A program made the translations under genes and the position numbers. From Centropus unirufus (Eukaryota > Chordata > Aves > Cuculiformes > Centropidae), in assembly GCA_013397695.1 (NCBI GenBank), contig VYZI01000998.1:32394-96393 (forward strand): a stretch of 64,000 nucleotides of DNA, given 5' to 3'. Positions 61,401 through 64,000 of this stretch are shown piece after piece. The notes under the pieces are model-generated. The model was not told the DNA's origin. It did not search any database and worked only from the letters and a program-made list of their open reading frames with translations. Every line of letters begins with the position of its first letter. The stretch's first letter is position 1.

Positions 61401-63562
61401 AATCCTGTACCTGGGAACTGCTGAAATAGCATCAGGTGCAGCTTCAGTGCTGAACCCTTGAAGATCCCACAGATTTAAACAGGAGCAGGAGGAAAAGCAC
61501 CATCCTGTCTTGTGTAGGCTTCCAGGGGATGCAGCTCTGAAGGCGCAGAGGGAAGACTTGGTGGCTTCTTCCCCTTTTCTTACAGAGCATGGAGCTTTTT
61601 GCAGGACAATTTTGGCAGAGTTGGCTCTTTGGGAGGACGTGTTACCTCCCTCTGCCCTGTTGAAGCCCACAGAAATCCAACCTCCCACTTTGTTAAGGGG
61701 AGGAGGCAGCAGCCGGTGGGATGGAATGGATGGATATTATCTGTAGTGGGAACCACTAGGATTTACGACAGAGAAGCCTTGGAGGCCAGGAAAGGTGGCA
61801 GAGGGAGCCTTGCAGCTGAAGGACACCCCCACGCAAATAACGTGTAGATCTTTTTCAACACCTCCAGTGTCAGAAGGAGAATGAGAAGCTCTCACAGCAG
61901 CTCTCCCTGTTGAAGGAAGAAAACAAAGCCCTTTACGAGGAAGGCGTCCGCTTGCTGAACCAGAAGGATCTGTACGTCAGGTCAGGACTGTGGCAGCAGA
62001 CAGGGGATGGGTAAACACAAAACCCCCTGGATTTGACTCTTCTGTAGCCTATCTTATCTTTTCAAAGCATTTAGCAGAGAGATCTGCCCTGACCTGCCAC
62101 TGCTGTGTGCAATCACGTGATGCATCGCATGTCTGCTTCATAGACTGATGGGTTGTGTTGTGTTGTGTTGGGTTGGGTTGGAAAGGACCTCAAAGTCCAT
62201 CCAGCTCCAACCCCAGGCCGCGGGCAGGGACACCTCCCACTGCATCAGGGGGCTCCAAGCCCCATCCAACCTGGCCTTCAACACCTCCAGGGATGGGGCA
62301 GCCACCACTACTCTGGGCAACCTGGGCCAGGGCCTCCCCACCCTCACAACAAAACATCTCTCCATAAGATCTCACCTCAATCTTCCCTCTTTCAGCTCAA
62401 AACTGTTCTCCCTCCTTCTGTCCCTGCCCTTCCTGATCCAGAGCCCTTCCACAGCTTTCCTGGAGCCCCTTTCAGCAATGGAAGCTGCTCTAAGGCTCTC
62501 CTGCAACCTTCTTTTCTCCAGGCTGAACAACCCCCGCTCTCTAAGCCTGGCCTCATAGCAGAGGGGCTCCAGCCCTTGGATCATGTGAAATAATTTTGTG
62601 TTCTGGGTCAGGAGTAAGAACAATGTCCTGTATTAATTCAGGCTCTTTGAAGCCTGGAGTGGGAGCCTCAGCCGTTCCCCCAGCTCCTTTTAGCTGCACA
62701 GCTCAAGGCAGAAAGAGCACCCTGACCTTCCAGACTCTTCATTGACCAGAAGGTCCCTTCCAGCCCAAGCCATTCCATCATTCTTTGATACGACTCTAGG
62801 TTTGTCTCTCTGCGTCCTCAGGAAATACAATGAAATGCAGCTCCGCCACAAAAACAAGATCCGCAGGGCCAAGGAGACCTTTATCCACGAGGTGAAACAA
62901 AGGGACAGCAGGATTAAACAGCTTGAAAATGAGCTCAGCGAGTCCAAGCTCCAAGTGGAAAAGGTGAGAGAACACCTCAAGGGGCTTCTCCTGCAAGGCA
63001 AGGCAGGGGAGCAGGAGCATCCCAAAAAGAACTGCGGTTTAGGAGTAGCTTTGTAGTTGGCAGGCAATGGGATTGCACTGTTAAGCAGCCAGGGCTGGAG
63101 CACGGAGAGCTCTGCGTGCTGAGGAGCAGCTGGCAGTGCTGAGGGCACCAACCCATCCTTGTAGGAGCCGAAAACCAAAAGGAAATTGCTGGCTCAAGTT
63201 TTCCCTTGAAGGAACCTGTGTCCTCTAATCCCATGCAGGGGCTGCCTAAGCTCCATCTTCTTTTGCTGCTGAAATATTCCTGCTGGGAAGTGACTCAAAA
63301 GCCTCATTTAGGAACTGCGTGGAGGAGTTCTCAGGCTTGATGGTGACTCCTTTAGTAAAGGATAACGGCACAGAGGAGAGTGGAGGGTAAGCACTGCTCT
63401 TCTCTCCTCCTGCCACCCTGCCCAGGGGAAGGTGCTGATTGCACAAATCACTGCGGAGAATGAGAAATTGCTTCAGGAAAGAAGGCGGCTCCTCCAGAAG
63501 ATCACTGACCAAGAGGAGACCCCTTGGAGCAGCCGGTCTATGATTGCCACTTTACAGAGCAG
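34249..63562 (+). CDS. CCDC30: Long coiled-coil protein, probable CCDC30 (3' end off window)
   Basis: Twenty phase-compatible exons: 34249-34406, 38897-38921 (tentative), 40977-41078, 41942-42086, 44207-44278, 45827-45942, 46491-46598, 47003-47091, 47641-47833, 50067-50165, 51100-51213, 53554-53711, 54628-54874, 57340-57513, 58801-59010, 59739-59896, 60860-61007, 61868-61980, 62822-62963, 63426-63562. They encode about 902 residues and run on past the window. The first exon is acidic (EEEEDDEELW). From 41942 on it is mostly heptad-type coiled coil rich in E, K, Q and L. No catalytic domain seen. The name rests on position directly downstream of PPCS, as in human 1p34.2, plus the coiled-coil content; human CCDC30 was not aligned. 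It looks longer than the ~780-aa human reference. The initiator Met is unresolved. Function is poorly known. Confidence 0.75.
36944..37605 (+). mobile_element. CR1 LINE, about 660 bp
   Basis: Starts GGATTGAGAGCAGCCCTGGG and ends CCATTCCATGATTCTGTGA. In a CCDC30 intron. Confidence 0.88.
38066..38610 (-). mobile_element. CR1 LINE fragment
   Basis: ATTTCTCCCTAAGATCTCAT through CAGGCTGAAAAACCCCAACT to a CAAGTCCTTCTCCTCAGGG end. The 3' tail is missing. Confidence 0.8.
38897..38921 (+). CDS. CCDC30: Tentative 25-bp micro-exon of CCDC30
   Basis: Pyrimidine-rich acceptor CTGCTCACAG, 25 bases, then CAG/GTGAAG donor. It adds KPCLAEAQ after a split Arg codon, and it is the one element seen that converts the phase 2 end of 34406 to the phase 0 start of 40977. 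Confidence 0.4.
38957..39036 (-). mobile_element. Short CR1 fragment
   Basis: Contains GGGCAGGGACACCTCCCACT and AACACCTCCAGGGAT. It begins about 35 bases after the tentative micro-exon donor. Confidence 0.7.
39418..39482 (-). mobile_element. Short CR1 fragment
   Basis: GGGCAGCCTCTGCCAGGGAT and CACTCTTTCAGTAAAGAAAT match the reverse complement of the CR1 segment seen at 53170-53215. Confidence 0.6.
40238..40345 (-). mobile_element. CR1 LINE 3' end, diverged
   Basis: ATCACGGAGTCCTGAGCTGG, then AAGGGACCCACAAGGATCAA and GTCCAACTCC, a different CR1 subfamily tail. Confidence 0.65.
40648..40783 (+). mobile_element. CR1 LINE 3' end
   Basis: GGAGGTGTTGAAGGCCAGGT to CCATTCCATGATTCTGTGAT. Confidence 0.85.
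40977..41078 (+). CDS. CCDC30: CCDC30 exon
   Basis: 102 bases between TTTCAG and GTAATG, phase 0. Reads CKDEFDPIHQTSGDELQQQQ and on to LSM. If the upstream exons are non-coding, the Met at its 3' end would be the first available start. Confidence 0.7.
41644..41694 (+). mobile_element. CR1 LINE 3' tail fragment
   Basis: ATGATCTTGGAGGTCTTTTC to GGTTCTATGATACGATGA. Confidence 0.65.
41942..42086 (+). CDS. CCDC30: CCDC30 exon
   Basis: 145 bases between TTTCAG and GTGAGT. First strong coiled-coil exon: FYREREEASDGRF and RLLMAQEETQRLTDELDAQR. Confidence 0.85.
42833..43278 (-). mobile_element. CR1 LINE
   Basis: TTTCACAGAATCTGTAGAAT through CCTCTCCACCCCCTCCTTCC to CATGCTCCAGAGCCTCAATG. Confidence 0.85.
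43309..43480 (-). mobile_element. CR1 LINE 3' end
   Basis: AAATCATGGAATGCTTTGGG and CCTGCAGCAGCAGGGTCACC. A separate copy starting about 30 bases after the preceding one. Confidence 0.75.
44207..44278 (+). CDS. CCDC30: CCDC30 exon
   Basis: 72 bases between CTTAG and GTAAGT. Reads LVEWSALAAPEIQKEGVNEW; phase 1 to phase 1. Confidence 0.8.
44932..45036 (+). mobile_element. CR1 LINE 3' end, diverged
   Basis: GGTTGGACTTGATGATCCTT to CAGGGCATTCTGTGAT. Confidence 0.65.
45100..45640 (+). mobile_element. CR1 LINE
   Basis: From a GGGGATTCTCCCTCTCCACT region through GGTGGGGAGGCCCTGGCCCA to CCATTCCATGATTCTATGAA. Confidence 0.87.
45827..45942 (+). CDS. CCDC30: CCDC30 exon
   Basis: 116 bases between TTCAG and GTGAGT. 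Heptad-type KAELQKAMEHNSRLDKEILA. Confidence 0.88.
46074..46446 (-). mobile_element. CR1 LINE
   Basis: AATCAGAGAATCCCCAGGAT through TTGGGAGAAGAGCCCAGCAC to CCTAAACAACCCCAGCTCCC. It ends in an A-rich run just before the exon at 46491. Confidence 0.85.
46491..46598 (+). CDS. CCDC30: CCDC30 exon
   Basis: 108 bases between TTGAAG and GTATTT. VGQLKEEICEYQKGEKQ, then a Pro-containing linker. A CR1 copy ends about 45 bases before this exon. Confidence 0.8.
47003..47091 (+). CDS. CCDC30: CCDC30 exon
   Basis: 89 bases between TCGCAG and GTGAGT. A polar, low-complexity linker, KADSDQDDRSQSSETLHK. Confidence 0.82.
47641..47833 (+). CDS. CCDC30: CCDC30 exon
   Basis: 193 bases between GTGTAG and GTAAGG. 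Strong coiled coil: NSQLLHKLQKLEQEHEDLVE and following heptads. Confidence 0.9.
47834..50066 (+). other. CCDC30: CCDC30 intron, 2.2 kb
   Basis: Apart from a short CR1 fragment, nothing could be supported: no extra exon and no tandem repeat. Confidence 0.6.
47909..48016 (-). mobile_element. CR1 fragment without 3' end
   Basis: ATCCTTGCACTCTCTGATCA, then AAGAGCCCCTCCCCAGCTTC, ending CTCCAGGCT. Confidence 0.75.
50067..50165 (+). CDS. CCDC30: CCDC30 exon
   Basis: 99 bases between TTCAG and GTAAGA. ISSLETELLEGQKNKTEVSR, phase 0. Confidence 0.85.
50702..51024 (-). mobile_element. CR1 LINE 3' part
   Basis: CATAGAATCATGGAATGATT through CCATCCAACCTGGCTCTGAA to CCCCTCCCCAGCTTCCCTG. About 75 bases before the exon at 51100. 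Confidence 0.87.
51100..51213 (+). CDS. CCDC30: CCDC30 exon with weak donor
   Basis: 114 bases after CTCCAG. MLESCQETIEKLGSQLGERR and QLASELELLREDLK. The donor taken is AAG/GTGGAG, which is weak. The frame stays open a further ~125 bases, but the coiled-coil character ends here and phase fits the next exon. Confidence 0.75.
52452..52783 (+). mobile_element. CR1 LINE 3' part
   Basis: GGAAAGGAGCCCCTACAGGA through GAAATGTTTTGCTGTGAGGG to CCATTCCATGATTCAATGAT. Confidence 0.87.
53138..53352 (+). mobile_element. CR1 LINE 3' end, second subfamily
   Basis: CAGGAGAGGTTTAGTTTGGA, AATTTCTTTACTGAAAGAGT and a TAATGATTCTATGATTTGAT tail. Confidence 0.82.
53554..53711 (+). CDS. CCDC30: CCDC30 exon
   Basis: 158 bases between TTACAG and GTAAAC. 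VSELLQEREQINKLEQKHED and FLEEQIRNLRNEQERL. Confidence 0.88.
54628..54874 (+). CDS. CCDC30: CCDC30 exon
   Basis: 247 bases between TTCAAG and GTATGG. SELLASNEKREELEKQLKES, then a less regular tail SAGSLDASIKQ. Confidence 0.85.
55146..55522 (-). mobile_element. CR1 LINE 3' part
   Basis: ATCATGGAATCATGGAATGG through CCTGCACTCCCTGATCCAGA to CAGGCTGAGCAAGCCCAATC. Several small TGATGA repeats follow. Confidence 0.87.
56011..56310 (-). mobile_element. CR1 LINE, diverged
   Basis: AAGAATCATAGAATCACTGA, GGTTGGAAAAGACCTCTGAG, then TGAGGCCATTTCCTCTCATC. Confidence 0.8.
57340..57513 (+). CDS. CCDC30: CCDC30 exon
   Basis: 174 bases between CCACAG and GTAAGA. IQQQEEKMQQLRQDLRRVQN and LQKQNLLLQQECTK. Confidence 0.9.
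57722..58695 (+). mobile_element. CR1 LINE, longest copy here (~970 bp)
   Basis: Starts further 5' than the others: CCTTTATCGATGATCCAGAG and TTTGCAGGCAACGGCAAG, text from near the end of CR1 ORF2. Ends CAATGATCCTGTGATTCCAC. Lies between the exons at 57513 and 58801. Confidence 0.87.
58801..59010 (+). CDS. CCDC30: CCDC30 exon
   Basis: 210 bases between CTCAG and GTAACT. VKAELKQARAKLSDTTETCS through LQEKLAQEKSKVCETQKK. Confidence 0.9.
59037..59213 (+). mobile_element. CR1 LINE 3' end
   Basis: GTTCAGGCACTGGAACAGCT to GCATCCTATGATTCCGTG. It begins 26 bases after an exon donor. Confidence 0.82.
59739..59896 (+). CDS. CCDC30: CCDC30 exon
   Basis: 158 bases. The acceptor ATCCGAG has a poor pyrimidine tract. 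Donor AG/GTACCC was chosen over the stronger-looking GTAAGA 24 bases on, because only the first keeps phase with the next exon. ISKLQQKLKDSQHQLLLAEA. Confidence 0.82.
60270..60697 (+). mobile_element. CR1 LINE, second subfamily
   Basis: AGGAACAAATGATAGGATGA, GACATGGCCTCAGGTTGTGC and GGTCCAAAAAAATGCGTGTC, ending TCTGTGATTCCGTG. Near-identical in content to 24545-25071. Confidence 0.85.
60860..61007 (+). CDS. CCDC30: CCDC30 exon
   Basis: 148 bases between TTTTAG and GTGAGC. KLLEQQVEELRQQLRHSRET and VLEDERKTDSNE. Confidence 0.9.
61098..61402 (+). mobile_element. CR1 LINE 3' part
   Basis: GGAGGGTATGGAGAGGTGGG through GGAATGGCCTCAAGCTGCTC to GATTCTATAATTCTATGAA. Confidence 0.85.
61868..61980 (+). 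CDS. CCDC30: CCDC30 exon
   Basis: 113 bases between CTCCAG and GTCAGG. CQKENEKLSQQLSLLKEENK. The donor has C at +3, a weak form. Confidence 0.85.
62148..62590 (-). mobile_element. CR1 LINE with TTGTG/TTGGG pentamer run at its 3' tail
   Basis: Starts with five to six TTGTG/TTGGG pentamers (62154-62181), then TTGGAAAGGACCTCAAAGTC and the usual CR1 order to CTCATAGCAGAGGGGCTCCA. The pentamer run sits where the usual 3' tail octamers would be. Confidence 0.82.
62748..62793 (+). mobile_element. CR1 LINE 3' tail fragment
   Basis: AAGGTCCCTTCCAGCCCAAG to CCATTCCATCATTCTTTGAT. It ends about 28 bases before the exon at 62822. Confidence 0.7.
62822..62963 (+). CDS. CCDC30: CCDC30 exon
   Basis: 142 bases between CCTCAG and GTGAGA. 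YNEMQLRHKNKIRRAKETFI and IKQLENELSESKLQVEK. Confidence 0.9.
63426..63562 (+). CDS. CCDC30: CCDC30 exon, last in window
   Basis: 137 bases between CCCAG and GTAGGT. KVLIAQITAENEKLLQERRR, ending in phase 2, so at least one more exon lies beyond 64000. Confidence 0.9.
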
Positions 63563-63649
63563 GTAGGTGGTAAGCGATGTCCATATTTCTGGGAGCCTCC
63601 CTCTTCCCAGTGCTTCTCTGGGTATGCCCGATTAGCTTGAGAAATTCAG

Positions 63650-64000
63650 AGGAGAGCCTGAAGTCCAGAGGGGGGCACAAAGATGATCCAAGGGCTGGAG
63701 CCCCTCTGCTATGAGGCCAGGCTGAGAGAGCGGGGGTTGTTCAGCCAGGAGAAGAGAAGGGTCTGGGGAGATCTTAGAGCAGCTTCCAGTGCTGAAAGGG
63801 GCTCCAGGAAAGCTGTGGAAGGGCTCTGGATCGGGAAGGGCAGGGACAGAAGGAGGGAGAACAGTTTTGAGCTGAAAGAGGGAAGATTGAGGTGTGATCT
63901 TGGGGAGAAATGTTTTGCTGTGAGGGTGGGGAGGCCCTGGCCCAGGTTGCCCAGAGCAGTGGTGGCTGCCCCATCCCTGGAGGTGTTGAAGGCCAGGTTG
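63650..64000 (+). mobile_element. CR1 LINE, cut by the window end
   Basis: AGATGATCCAAGGGCTGGAG through GAAATGTTTTGCTGTGAGGG to GGTGTTGAAGGCCAGGTTG at the edge. Confidence 0.87.

Noticed and set aside
1..64000. tRNA, rRNA, CRISPR, operon or bacterial-type elements
   Set aside because: None seen; splice structure and CR1 content mark vertebrate nuclear DNA.

Overview
The window is a vertebrate nuclear locus, almost certainly from a bird. It holds four protein genes with GT-AG introns, and the SLC2A1 protein reads like avian GLUT1. About 36 pieces of CR1 LINE, the dominant avian retrotransposon, cover roughly 12 kb (near 19% of the sequence by hand count), which is high for a bird. Such CR1 load is known from woodpecker- or hornbill-like lineages, so that placement is a guess only.

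Layout: (1) 1-12280, plus strand: SLC2A1 (GLUT1), from inside intron 1 to its poly(A) signal. Exon 1, with the first few codons, lies upstream of the window. Introns 1 and 2 carry three tandem-repeat fields. (2) 12281-14794: tail-to-tail spacer with no gene seen. (3) 14795-28611, minus strand: complete ZMYND12, eight coding exons, 368 aa, a MYND-finger/TPR protein of the axoneme. (4) 28612-29862: GC-rich head-to-head promoter shared by ZMYND12 and PPCS. It is built from a 12-unit array of CCAAT and GC boxes and then disappears into a 719-base run of N that must contain PPCS exon 1. (5) 29863-32345, plus strand: last two exons of PPCS, the phosphopantothenoylcysteine synthetase of coenzyme A synthesis. 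(6) 32900-33664: repeats of ATGCTAAT that pass into repeats of GGCGTGG, ending in a CpG-rich probable first exon. (7) 33665-64000, plus strand: a long coiled-coil gene taken as CCDC30 from its coiled-coil content and its place after PPCS. About 20 exons are visible, and the 3' end runs off the window.

The genes do not form one pathway. GLUT1 is a plasma-membrane glucose carrier and PPCS a cytosolic housekeeping enzyme, while ZMYND12 is axonemal and CCDC30 is poorly characterised. All exon joins were made by hand from splice sites and reading phase; every junction reported for SLC2A1, ZMYND12 and PPCS exons 2-3 is phase-compatible. The most unusual material is regulatory: two neighbouring promoters that each appear to have grown out of a minisatellite carrying transcription-factor motifs.
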